NCBI RefSeq assembly: GCF_030272615.1
Contig: NC_081406.1
Span: forward strand, 217,940,997 to 218,004,996
Direction: 5' to 3'
DNA: 64,000 nt
Origin: Cryptomeria japonica
Lineage: Eukaryota > Streptophyta > Pinopsida > Cupressales > Cupressaceae
Of the stretch, positions 32,074 through 43,572 are shown one piece after another. The translations under genes were made by a program, and so were the position numbers. Position 1 is the stretch's first letter; each line of letters begins with the position of its first letter. Below the pieces are notes generated by a model. It ran no database searches and was not told the origin of the DNA. It saw nothing but the letters and a program-made list of their open reading frames with translations.

Positions 32074-33443
32074 CCCCATACCACTGTCCCCACATTGTGT
32101 AATGACATGATGTACACTCTTGTATCTAGTCAATGGCTACGTGGGCCCCCTACCAATGGATCTTGTTAGTAGCAAGGGCTTAACCTCTCAATCTGGGAAC
32201 TCGGTCTAGTCGGTGACCAAAGACCGGCCTTTGAATCCTTTTTAAAATAAAAGACATTGCCAAAAATAATAAATTAAGCCCATTCTAATCTTGATGTTAG
32301 GTCCACCATTAGAGTGTGCCACCCCTATGCACCACTGATGTGTTGCTTGAGGCGATGCTACAACTGGTAGGCCACCTACGAGCCAACAAAGGTCTCTTAT
32401 ATAGACATGGTTTGGCATGATGTCATGGAGAGATCATTATCATGGTTTAGTGGCAGCTTGTGGCAATGATGTTGGATTCACCATTTGATGGTGGATGATC
32501 TTGTTCAATTTTTGTAGGTGTCGTGGATGAGCTCTTGGATTCTATTTCTTCTATGTAGTGATGATTCTTTAAAATATTTGGATTCATTGATAAACAACGG
32601 TTACCTTCAAGTGATTTGGAGATATTTGACATTTTGAATCCATGGAGGACTCTTGGAGTCTTTCGTTGAGGTGTTGTTTATGCTTTATTTTTAGACATGT
32701 TATCCTTGATTGACAGAATGTTTTCTATTATGTTGTGATATAATTTTGATTTCACATTATATTTTTATTATGATTTAGGATTATGATATGTTCATAGAAG
32801 CATATTATATTATTTTAATGAGATGTGAGATCATGTTGTCATCTTTATGTTCTTAATTTCACGGTTGGGATTTTGACATTGATCTCACTTGGTTCTCTTA
32901 GTATTCAGTACATGCCCATTGGCTTGATTGCTTCATGATGATTCTATGTTGCATTTTGGAGTTTGGCATGGATTGTTTAATTACAAGTGCTTGTGGATAG
33001 TTGTAGGCTTAGTGCTTGTGGATAGTTGTAGGCTTAGGCGAGGCTTGGAGTTCTCTTATGATTAGAGACATATGTTGAGATGGATACCCTTAATGAGCTT
33101 TCAACAAGAAAGTCGAAGGACTTGACACCTTAGTTGGACATGAGTTCAACATGGACCTATGAGGATATTCTTCTTTGATGAGTCATGATGACTTGGAAAT
33201 CTTGGAGGATCATTCTCTTTCCCCACTCTTGATCTACTCAATGGTTTATCATTTGAGAGGTATTGCCCAATTTTTATAATGTGTTATGTTTGATGCTTTA
33301 ATGTCTTCTCATGCATATGGATCTTGAGCTAGTACACAATTATCTAGTTCTGGAGGGTTCATTTAAGGAGTCCTTGCATGTGTTATCTATTGGGATTTGT
33401 TGTCATTGATGTCAACCCTCAGCCTGATGTTGTCGTTGATGGA
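32074..33443. other. Unassigned DNA between elements B and C
   Basis: No coding region recognised. It holds a 25-bp tandem duplication (32986-33035). The stretch next to C (about 33398-33416) repeats a TTGTCATTGATGTCAAC motif found in C's own LTR, so C may have landed in an older related LTR. Confidence 0.45.
32986..33035. repeat. Perfect 25-bp tandem duplication
   Basis: AGTGCTTGTGGATAG… is repeated head to tail at 32986 and 33011. Confidence 0.95.
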
Positions 33444-33448
33444 AGTAT

Positions 33449-34750
33449 TGTTGAGTTGTTGAGATTGTTGGGAGATTGTTGTAGTCTGTTGGATTTGGTT
33501 GTTGGACTTGGATATGTTGTTGTCATTGATGTCAACATATTCCTATGTGTTTTTTCGGTGATCTTGTGAATATTTTCTGATCTAGTTTGTTGTTCTTTGG
33601 TTACCAGTTCCTGGTGTTCCTATTGGTGTTCCGGTTGATATTCCCTCTGGTATATTCTGGAATGATCGGATCTTGTGCTGATACTTTGGGATGTTGTTTG
33701 GGATGATCTTGTGTATCTTCATTTCAGATGGTTCATGATTTGGTGACCCGCAAGTTATCTTTCTTCGTGACAGGTGTTGTTTGGTTGTGTTCTTGAGCTT
33801 TGAGACATTGACCGATGAAGATTTGATTTGAGGTGTTGTTGCAACTATTTTGAATTATTCTAATGTGTTTGATGATGTCTCCTGATTGTGTCCTATTTGT
33901 TTTGGTGATCTGCATTGATTATTGTGTGATTTTTGGTGATTTCTATCAACCAGTGATGATTTGTGTGTTATCAGTATTTATGGTGGTGTAATGTGTTGTG
34001 GTTTATCTTGGCACGATTTCTAGTGGATGTGATCATTTGGAAATTTGAATTAGGTCTGTGATATGTAATGTAAATCATAATATTGGTTTGGTGGTCGATC
34101 TTTGCATCGTGTAATGTAATTTTTGTATTTATGAGTTGAGGGTTGGGGGTTTAGCCGACCTTGCTATCAAGGTTGATGATTTGTATATATAGGTGATATA
34201 CTTATGTAATTTAGTTGTTTATGTGATTTCTGCATTATCAGAAAGATTTGTGTGTGCAACAAGAGATATCATTCGATGAAGTGTTGTGGTGAGATCAGTG
34301 TTGCAAACCAGACAAATATGCTTAACCGAAACTATTATCAGGCATATGTAGATGCTATTATTGCAGTTCATTTCTTCTGGATTGTAGTTCAATTTATTTT
34401 GTAAGTCAGTGAGACTTCCTTGAAGGTTGGAGCCTTTCAGGCATATATCTTTTGGGCAGTGAGCCTAGGCAGTGTGCTTGAATGCATGTGCATTCCCCAT
34501 TGTAATATTTTTCACATACTACTGCAAAGTATCATCTTATTGTGGGTAGGTTCCCACCATAGCTTTTCCCTTGACCGAGTTTTCCACGTCAAAAATCTTG
34601 GTGTTGTGTGTTGTGTTGTTCATTTTCTTATCTTTCAGTTGTTGTAGTTTATCAGTTTATGCTTTGGTGTTTGATTATCTGTGTTCCAATGAAGATTGAT
34701 TCACCCCCCCCCCCCCTCCTCTCAGAATTCCTTATTTATTACTACTAACA
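33449..34750 (+). repeat. Element C 5' LTR
   Basis: Contains TTGTCATTGATGTCAACAT near 33519-33538, a GTTCCCACCATAGC…TTTTCCACG motif near 34551-34590 and a C tract before CTCTCAG near 34702-34725. Confidence 0.95.
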
Positions 34751-34752
34751 AT

Positions 34753-34764
34753 TGGTATCAGAGC
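34753..34764 (+). other. Element C primer binding site
   Basis: TGGTATCAGAGC two bases after the LTR. Confidence 0.9.
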
Positions 34765-34806
34765 TAGATCCTCCAGTAGAAGCTTAATCACTTGGGGAGA
34801 TCCGGG

Positions 34807-37800
34807 ATGGCAACTCAAGGTATTCTTTTCAAGAAGGACAGTCTGAGGTTTGATGGAAGTAACTATACTATGTGGAAGAACCAGATGGAGGTGCACTTGA
34901 AATGTCTTGGAGATTACTGGAAGATTACTAAGAATGTCTATGTTCATCAGAATGGACCATCCACTCCTGATGAAGTTAAGGAAGTTGAATATAATATCAA
35001 AGCGAAGGAAACATTACTCAGTGCCCTGACTGATTCTGAAATGACAAATGTAATGGAACTTCAGACCATACATGAGATATGGGTGAAGCTTTAGATCATG
35101 TATGAAGGTGATAGTCAAGTGAAAGTTTCTAAGTTGCAGAGTTTGAAAGGAAAGTATGCGACATTGAAGATGGGAGATGATGAGAACATACATTCATACA
35201 TGGCTAAGCTGAATGAGCTTGTCCTTCATATCAGATGTGTCGGTGGGAAGATTGAGGAAGATGAGATTGTTGCTAAGGTGTTGATATCTTTGCCTCCTGC
35301 TTAAAAACATAAGGTTGCTGCTATAGATGAGATCCATAGTGTAACTATAGTAACAAGAGATATGTTGGCTGGAAAACTTGTTGCATTTGAGCTGAGCAAA
35401 TTTGGAGAATCACATAGAAAGTCCGAGAAAACATTTAGAGCATCAACATCTATCTCTAGTAAGTAGATTTATGATCCTGATGAGTGAAAGATATCCAAGT
35501 ATGAAAGAGAAAGAAGAGAGATTGCAGAGAAAGAGAGAGAGCTTGATGATCTTGAAGCATTGATTGCCCGGAGATTGCCTAAAGGTGTCGGTAAGTATGA
35601 TGGAAATTTTCCTTTGAAATGTTTTACATGCAATAAGATAGGACATTTTGCTTCTAGATGTCTCAAGAGAATGGCTAAGTATGACAGACATGATAAGTTT
35701 TATAAGTATGATAGGAATGATAGATATGAGAAGCATGAGAAGTATGATAAGCCTTATAGGTCTAACCAGAAGTTTAGGAACCACAAGAACTATTATATGT
35801 TGTAGATGAAGGTGTTACAGATGAATAATCAGAAGGAGATGAAGTTGTGTTTATTGTCATTAAGGAAGATGGACCTGTGCCTATTGATTCCACTAGTTGT
35901 TCTGTTGAAGAAAAGGCTTTGGCTGCAAAAGTTGAAGAAAAGAGTGTATGGATGATTGACAGTGGTTGTTCACATCATATGACCGGTGATAAAAACAAAT
36001 TTGTAAGTATGGAAAAGTATGATGGTGGAATAGTCAGATTTGGAGATGACAAAGCTTGTGTAATCCATGGGAGAGGTTCTATTTGTTTTGATGGTAAGCA
36101 TAACATTGATGATGTCTTGTATGTTGAAGGTTTGAAGCATAATATTTTGAGTTTTGGATAGATGGTTGACAAGGGTTATGATCTACAATTCAAGGATGGT
36201 AAATGCAAAATATTGAATGCCTCTGGTATAGAGATTGCATCTGGGACTAAGACTAAAGGTAAAAAAATTCATTTGAATGCTAGTGAGAGAAGTTGTTTGA
36301 TTGCTAAGATAGATGAGAGTTGTTTATGGCATAGAAGGGCATGTCATGTAAACTTTGATTCACTGATCAAGATTAATTCTACACATGATGTTAGAGATCT
36401 ACCTAAGATTGTTAAGCCTGTTAATCTAGTATGTAAGGAATGTCAGTTGGGTAAGCAAACGAGAATTTCTTTCAACAACAAATGGTATACATCAAATAGA
36501 TTGTTGGATCTTGTGTATACTAACCTATGTGGACCTACAAATGTTAGAAGTGTGCAGGGAGATAGATAATTTATGCTGCTAATTGATGATTATTCCAAGA
36601 TGATGTGGGTTGTATTTTTGAAGGAGAAATCAGAAGCATTTGAGAAATTCAAGATATTCAAAGCTAAAGTTGAAACAGAGTTTGAATTGAAGCTGAAGTG
36701 TCTGAGATCTGATAGAGGTGGCAAATTTTGTTCTGGTGAGTTTAATTCTTTCTGTGAGATGCATGGAATCAAAAGATAGTTTTCTACTCCTAGAACCCCA
36801 CAACAGAATGGAGTTGTTGAAAGGAAGAACCGTACTATTTTGGATGCTGCAAGGAATATGTTGATTGAAGGAAATGTTCTGAAGATCTACTGGAGAGAAG
36901 CCATTAGCACTGCAGTCTACACATTTAATAGAGTTCATATCAAAGGTGATACTGGTAAGACCCCTTACGAGCTTTGGTTTGGTCATGTTCAACTGTGAAA
37001 TATTTCAAATTTTTTGGTAGCAAATATTATATCAAGAGAGATGAGGATACTGGGAAGTTTGATGCTAGAAGTGATGAAGGTATCTTTTTGGGATATTCCA
37101 CAAAGAGTAAAGCCTACCGATGCTATAACAAGAGACTGTGAAATATTTTTGAGAGTGCATGTGTGAAGGTGGATGAGAACCTTGGAAAGGAAATCAGAGC
37201 TTATGATGAAGGTCAGCATGTTGTTTTGGCTCCTATTCAACCTGAAGGACCTAAGCAAAATGATCTGATGGAGACAGAAACAGTTAATCTGGATGTTGCT
37301 ACTGCTAGTGGTGTTGTGTAGGAATTTGAGAATCAGATGAATCTGAGGTATGTTAGATTAAATCACTCTAAGAATTATATTATTGGTGACAAGAATAAAG
37401 GTGTGAAGACTAGAAGAAGGCTAGTTGCAGAAGAGTTATGTTTGATATCCAAAGTTGAACCTAAAGATGTTGTTGAAGCTTGTAAAGATGATAATTGGAT
37501 AAGGGCCATGGAAGAATAATTAGATCAGATTGAAAAGAATAATACTTGGGAACTTGTGCCTAGACCTAAGGATAAAAATGTTATTGGTACTAAATGGGTT
37601 TTTAGAAACAAATTGAATGAAGTTGGTGAAGTAGTCAAAATAAAGCTAGACTAGTCTGGAAAGGGTATTCATAGCAAGAAGGAATTGATTATGAAGAAAC
37701 TTTTTCTCTGGTTGCTAGAATTGAAGTTGTTAGGTTGTTTCTTGCTTATTATGCTTATAAATATTTCAAGGTATATCAGATGGATGTCAAATCTGCATTT

Positions 37801-38988
37801 TTGAATGGTGATATAGAAGAAGTCTACATTGAATAGCCTGATGGATTTTCACTACTAGATGATGGTGATATGGTATGTTGCAAGTTGAAGAAAGCACTTT
37901 ATGGATTAAAACAAGCTCCTAGAGCCTGGTATGCTAGATTAGATAAATACTGGTTGAAATTAGGATTCACTAAGGTGTTGCTAATAGTAATTTGTACTTT
38001 AAAATTAAAAATGATAACATTTTGATTGTTGAAGTCTTTGTTGATGACATTATTTTTGGTGATGATGATGATATGAGTATGAAGCTTGCTGATGATATGC
38101 AAAAGGAATTTGAAATGTCTATGATTGGTGAGATGAGATTTTTCTTAGGTTTATAGATTGCACAAACAGAGAAAGGTATCTTTATATCTCAAACTAAGTA
38201 TGTGAAGGAATTGTTGAAGAAGTTTAGACTAGATGATTCCAAACCGGTTGGAACTCCTATGGTGACTGGTTGTAAATTGTCTAAAAATGATGAATCTCCT
38301 AAAGGTAATCAAAGTTTGTACAGATCTATGGTTGGTGGAATATTATATCTTACTCAGACTAGGCCTGACATTATGCATGTTGTATGTATGGCTACTAGAT
38401 ATCAAGTTGATCTGAAGGAAAGTCATGTTATTGTTGTTAAAAGAATATTCATATATCTTAAGAAAACTATGGATTATGGTTTATGGTATCCTAAGAAAGA
38501 TGATTTCATGTTATGTGCTTGCACTAATGTAGATTGGGTAGGTGATGTAGATGACTGAAAGAGTACTACCGATAGAGCATTTATTTTAGGTAAGAAGTTG
38601 GTTTCATGAGCTAGCAAGAAACAAGACTCAATATCTTTATCTATTGTTGAAGATGAGTACATTGTTGTTGCTAGTAATTGCACTCAGATAGTTTGGATAA
38701 AGCAAATGTTGAAAGACATCAAAATTATTTATGATGAGCCTACTGTCATACACTATGATAATTCTAGTGCTATAAACATGTCAAAGAATCTGGTACAACA
38801 TTCAAAAACTAAGCATATCAATCAAATACAATTACTTGAAGGAGCAAGTTAGTGAACAGAAGGTGAAGCTAGAATATGTATCTACAAAGGAACAAATTGC
38901 TCATATTTTTACTAAGCCTTTGCTTGTAGATACATTTGTCTATTTGAGAGATAAGCTAGGGGTAACCACCCCTCCTGATGAGAACTAG
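34807..38988 (+). pseudogene. Element C gag-pol polyprotein (heavily decayed)
   Basis: Starts MATQGILFKKDSLRFDGSNY at 34807. Order: gag; CCHC knuckle CFTCNKIGHFASRC (about 35619-35660); a Tyr/Asp/Lys/His-rich linker; protease DSGCSHHMTG (about 35958); pre-integrase LWHRRACHVNF; integrase YTNLCGP (first catalytic Asp read as Asn), RSDRGGKF (Glu replaced by Lys) and NGVVERKNRT (about 36810); RT with QMDVKSAFLNGD and FVDDIIFGD (about 38036); RNase H with CTNVDWVGD; end ERDKLGV-like block near 38950. At least a dozen in-frame stops (for example near 35092, 35302, 36159, 36777, 37138, 37318, 37517, 37834, 38152 and 38556) and several frameshifts, mostly CAG-to-TAG type. It is inactive. Confidence 0.93.
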
Positions 38989-39336
38989 ATGTATTGATTT
39001 GCATCGATCCAGTGGATTTCAAAGCCTTATTCTTCTTATCCGAATTGATGTGTTAGTGTTGCTCCTCTGCTGGAGTAGTCTATTGACTTTGTTGTGACAG
39101 ATTCATGTTTTCATGTTTTGGTGGAGAGAGATTTGTGTTTCATATTCAAGGGGGAGAATGTGTTTGGTTTTCTATTTTTGGATAGCTTTGGCATTGCTAT
39201 CAAAGGGGGAGAGATCATGTGAAAAAACCATATTATCTATCTTGATCTTAGGGGGAATTTTTCTAGTGATACCTTCTTTCTTTGCATTGACTGTCTTTCA
39301 CATTCGTATAATGCCATCAATGCCAAAGGGGGAGAT
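38989..39336 (+). other. Element C 3' untranslated region and polypurine tracts
   Basis: Tracts at about 39148 (TTCAAGGGGGAGAA), 39203 (ATCAAAGGGGGAGAG) and 39250 (TTAGGGGGAAT), and the terminal PPT CCAAAGGGGGAGAT ending at 39336. Confidence 0.8.
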
Positions 39337-40619
39337 TGTTGAGTTGTTGAGATTGTTGGGAGATTGTTGTAGTCTGTTGGATCTGGTTGTTGGACTTGGA
39401 TATGTTGTTGTCATTGATGTCAAAATATTCCTATGAGTTTTTCTAGTGAGCTTGTGAAGATTTTTTGATCCGGTTTGTTGTTCTTTGGTTACCAGTTCCT
39501 ATTGGTGTTTCAGTTGATATTCCCTCTGGTATTCTGGAATGATCATATCTTGTACTAAAACTTTGGGATGTTGTTTGGGATGATCTTGTGTATCTTCATT
39601 TCATATGGTTTGTTATTTGGTGACCTACAAGTTATCTTTCTTCATGACAGTTGTTGTTTGGTTGTGTTCTTGAGCTTTGAGATGTTGACCGATGAAGATT
39701 TGATTTGAGGTGTTGGTGCAACTATTCTGGATGATTCTAATGTGTTTAATGGTGTCTCTTAGTCACATCCTATTTGTTTTGGTGATCTGCATTAATCATT
39801 GTGCAAGTTTTGGTGATTTCTATCAACTGGTGATGATTTTTGTGTTATGCGGTATTTCTGGTGGTATAACGTGTTGCGGATGATCTTGGCGTGATTTATG
39901 GTGGATGTGATCATTTGGGAATTTGAATTAGGTCCATGCTATGTAATGTAAATTATAATATTGGTCCGTTGGTTTATTTTTATATCGTGTAATATAATAT
40001 TTGTATTTATGAGTTGAGGGTCAGGGGTTTAGCTGACTTTGCTATCAAGGTTGATGATTTGTATATATAGGTGATATACTTATGTAATTTAGTTGTTGAT
40101 GTGATGTTTGAATTATCAAAGAGAGTTGTGTGTATAAACAAGAGATATATCATTCGGTGAAGTGTTTTGGTGAGATCGGTGTTGCAGAGCAGACAATTGT
40201 GCTTAACTGGAACTGTTATTAGGCATATGTAGATGCTACTATTGTAGTTCATTTCTTTTGGATTATAGTGTGATTCATTTTGTAAGTCAGTGAGACTTCC
40301 CCGAGGGTTGGAGCCTTCCAGACATATATCTTTTGGGCAGTGATCCTAGGCAGTGTACCTGAATGCATGTGCATTCCCCATTGTAATATGTTCACATACT
40401 ATTGTAGAGTATCATCTTATTGTGGGTAGGTTCCCATTGTGGTTTTTCCCTTGACCAGGTTTTCCATGTCAAAAATCTTGGTGTTGTGTGTTGTGTTCAT
40501 TTTCTTATCTTTCAATTGTTGTAGTTTATCAATTTATGCTTTTTGTTTGATTATCTATATTTCAATGAAGACTGATTCACCCGCTCCCTCTCAGTCTTCC
40601 TTCCTAATTGCTACTAACA
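39337..40619 (+). repeat. Element C 3' LTR
   Basis: Partner of 33449-34750. The right edge is confirmed by the AGTAT duplication. Its C tract is interrupted (CACCCGCTCCCTCTCAG). Confidence 0.95.
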
Positions 40620-40624
40620 AGTAT

Positions 40625-40890
40625 ATGTTGTTGATTTGTGTTGGTATTGTTGGAGATCATTGCTAATGATGGAGTTATATGATTGATGTCTCAAGTGTTG
40701 ATAAGGTGTTGTCATTGATGTAGTATGTAGATGGCTGATGGTTGTTCTATTAGGTGTTGTCATGAAGGAGATAGTGCAAATGTTTGACGATTCAAGATGT
40801 TCTTTGTTGTGGATGTCCACCTTCTTTGTGTTGATGTCTACACTCAATATATTGTGATGATGGTGGTTAAAGATGTTCTTTGTTGTGTAT
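40625..40890. other. Unassigned DNA between C and LTR I
   Basis: No coding region. A GGTGTTGTCATTGATGTAG phrase near 40708 again resembles the LTR motif of C. A purine-rich GATGATGGTGGTTAAAG near 40856 could be a decayed polypurine tract for LTR I. Confidence 0.35.
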
Positions 40891-41094
40891 TGTAGTATTG
40901 TAAATTGTACACCCTTTGTTAGTGTGTCCTACTTCACACTCTCCTAGCACCTATTTTAGTATTTCCCTTTCCTCTATGCATTATGGGACCTTTATTGTAA
41001 TTAATTAATATTTAATTCAATATTTATGGGTCTTATTCCACTTTATTACATCATCACACTCTTATTTGGGCCCTTAATTCTAGGTGTGCCCTTT
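40891..41094 (+). repeat. LTR I (gypsy type), left part
   Basis: Begins TGTAGTATTGTAAATTGTAC, which matches the start of element F's LTR read on the minus strand (TGTAGCATCATAAATTGTAC). The following landmarks (TTCACAC, TAGCACC, TAATTAATTAATAT, GGGCCCTTAA, GTGTGCCC) occur in the same order in F. It is split by element E after this segment; the last five bases are the duplicated target CCTTT. Confidence 0.7.
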
Positions 41095-42045
41095 TGTTGG
41101 CATTTGACACTCATCTAGTGGATATTGATGCATGAATAATGGTCTAGGGTGTTCATTGATGGCAACTCTTCACGGAAATCCTATCTGGTAATTATGAATT
41201 TTGGTAACCGAAAGTGAATGTGATCTAGTGAAAGATAACCAATATTTTAGGATAAGCATAGCGATTTTGGTCTAGAAGCTCTTCGGTGATTGCGGTGGTA
41301 AGATTCATGCATGGGATGATAGGGTCGATATATAGAAATCATTTTAACATCATTTGGATGATCTGCATATGTTTTTGGTGATCCGGTTCAAGTCGACTCA
41401 TGATTACACATTGCATTACATGGCAACTTGATAATTGTTTACTTTACGATCGCGGATATATAAGACCGATGTAGAAAATCTTTTTGGTGTGTGGTATGGT
41501 GTGATATGAGCAATTAGTGATCGAGAAACCTTTTTGGTATAGTTTCACGTGTGCATTCTTGATCCGGTAGCTAACTAAATAGAAAATAGAGGAGAGTTGC
41601 AGAGCATATACAATCAGAGTTTTTGCACTTAACCAGAACTCATCCAGGCATTGTTTGATGCTATTTTGGAGTTCAATAATTGTAATTCATCACTGTAAAT
41701 GATGTGTAAGGCAGTGAGCCTTCTAGGGTTATAGACCTTATTATAATTGAGCAATGAGCTCTAGGCAGTGTGCCTGAATGCAAGTGCATTCCCCTTTTGT
41801 AATATTGTTTTGCTACTGGCCATAGTAGAATAATATTGTGGGTTCAAATCCCATCATGGTTTTTCCCATTTGGGTTTCCACATAAAAATCCTGGTGTTAT
41901 TGTTTTGTGGTTCGTTATCTTGTGTTTCCTCATTTTACTTTCTTGCATATGCTTCCGGTGGTTTGAGATTAAGTCAGAAAATTCCTTTACCGGTAGATCA
42001 CTAATTCACCCCCCCCCCCTCTCTCAGTGATCCTTGATTCCAAAA
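41095..42045 (+). repeat. Element E 5' LTR
   Basis: Starts TGTTGGCATTTG and holds CATTGATGGCAAC at 41154-41166. The end has decayed from the expected CCAACA to CCAAAA. A C tract before CTCTCAG is near 42008-42028. Confidence 0.92.
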
Positions 42046-42047
42046 AT

Positions 42048-42059
42048 TAGTATCAGTTC
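42048..42059 (+). other. Element E primer binding site (mutated)
   Basis: TAGTATCAGTTC, the TGGTATCAGAGC site with three changes, at the expected distance from the LTR. Confidence 0.75.
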
Positions 42060-42128
42060 CTAGTTCCTCTAAGGAACCCTGGCTGCGAGATTGAATAAAT
42101 GAATTCCGATTTGTAGTGATAGCTTTGT

Positions 42129-43264
42129 GTGGCACTTGAGGATCTTTATGCAGCAAGAAATAAAAAAAGTTCCTTAAAGAGAAACTTGAATGTAGCTAAA
42201 GACTTCATTAATGATTTAAAAGATCAGGTCAACACTTCAAGAGATAAGAGGAAAGAGTTGATGGACAAGCTGAAGGAGAAAGAAGAACAAACCATAGAAA
42301 ATCAGGACAAAACTGATGAATGTGATGAGCTTGCTAGAGAGAATGTTGTATTGAAGAATGAGATGCAATCCATTGTGATGAAGTTGACAAAGGAGATTGA
42401 AGACCAGAAGAAGAATGAAGAAATTTTGACTCAATCATTGAAGGACATAGAAGATGAATACTTCAGGCTTACCTATGAGAATGACCAGTTGAACTTGAGT
42501 TAACACAATCAAGGAATAATGGTCAAGAACTTGAGAGGTAGATTGTTGCCCTAAGAGATGAACTTGCTAGTAAAAATGATTAAAAAGACAAATTCAATGC
42601 TAGCTCAACAAGGCTTGATGAGATGTTGGAAAGTCAGAGACATGGAAAAGACATGAGAGGACTCAAATTTGAGAAAGGAGAATCCACTGGTTCTAGACAA
42701 AGCAATGCAAAGCCTAATCATAAGAAGAGCAAGAATCCACTGGTAAAATAGCCTAATACCCATAAATTAAATGGTAGATGTTTTTCTTGCAATAAATTTG
42801 GTCATATGGCAAATCAATGCATAAATAGGATGAATAATGGAGTGAATGATATGAACAATGGTCATGCCTTTATCGGTCAGTGTTTCATATGCAATAATTT
42901 TGGTCACATGTCGAACATGTGCAGAGCAGTAATGAACAATTTTCAGAACAAGAGATGTTATGCTCTTGGGATGTTTGGACATATCTCTAGCCAATGCAGG
43001 ATGAGACCAAATCAGATGAATTTTAGACCTATGTAGAAAAATATTGTTTGTCATGCATGCAACAAGCTTGGTCACATTGCAAAGTAGTGCAGAAGTAAAA
43101 ATGTAAACAAAAATGCTTTGGTAGACAAAGCTAATGAAAAGGGAAAGGCAAAAGTAGAAGAGATCATGAACAAGCATGAGAAGATGTGGGTTAGAAAAGA
43201 TGAATCCAAGGCAAACAGTGGATCTGCACCTGAATCCAGTGTAGGATCTTCATTCGGTAACTAA
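42129..43264 (+). pseudogene. Element E ORF1: coiled coil plus four CCHC knuckles (decayed)
   Basis: Homologue of D's ORF1. The start at 42129 is the first ATG in the coiled-coil frame and the true start may lie a little upstream. The coiled coil (42129-42503) shows the same DKRKELMDKLKE and LTYENDQL phrases as D (NKRRELCEKLQN, LSYENDML). A stop at 42501 and a frameshift follow. The knuckles are CFSCNKFGHMANQC (about 42781), CFICNNFGHMSNMC (about 42885), a damaged third (CYALGMFGHISSQC, about 42957) and a fourth (CHACNKLGHIAK, stop, C, about 43051). It ends SSFGN. Here the final Cys positions lost in D are kept, which shows that four complete knuckles are ancestral. Confidence 0.85.
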
Positions 43265-43572
43265 GGCATTTAGCCTTAGGGGGTGGCATCTTTATGCACA
43301 AATCTTCCAGAACCCCCTAGAGAGATCTGTGATTGATCAAGGTCGATTGCAGATGCTCGGAGATGATTATCCAAAATTCATCATATCAATCTTTGAATCT
43401 TTTGAAGTTAAAAAGGGAAAAATGTGAATAATTTCTCACATTGTGAGTGAAGAGTTGAAGTAGCAGAGCAAAGCGAACTAGATTTCAAGGCGATTTAACA
43501 AAAGACCATTGTACATTTGACAAAAACAAAAGGTATTTACAGAAGCATATTTTGAACCCTAAAATTCTTGAA

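Larger units (their letters stand above)
33449..40619 (+). mobile_element. Element C: Ty1/copia retrotransposon
   Basis: LTRs at 33449-34750 (1,302 bp) and 39337-40619 (1,283 bp), both starting TGTTGAGTTG and ending ACTAACA, are flanked by perfect AGTAT duplications (33444-33448 and 40620-40624). The interior carries PBS, decayed gag-pol and several polypurine tracts. Its proteins match element A's block for block, so the two are related families. It is more decayed than A. Confidence 0.95.
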
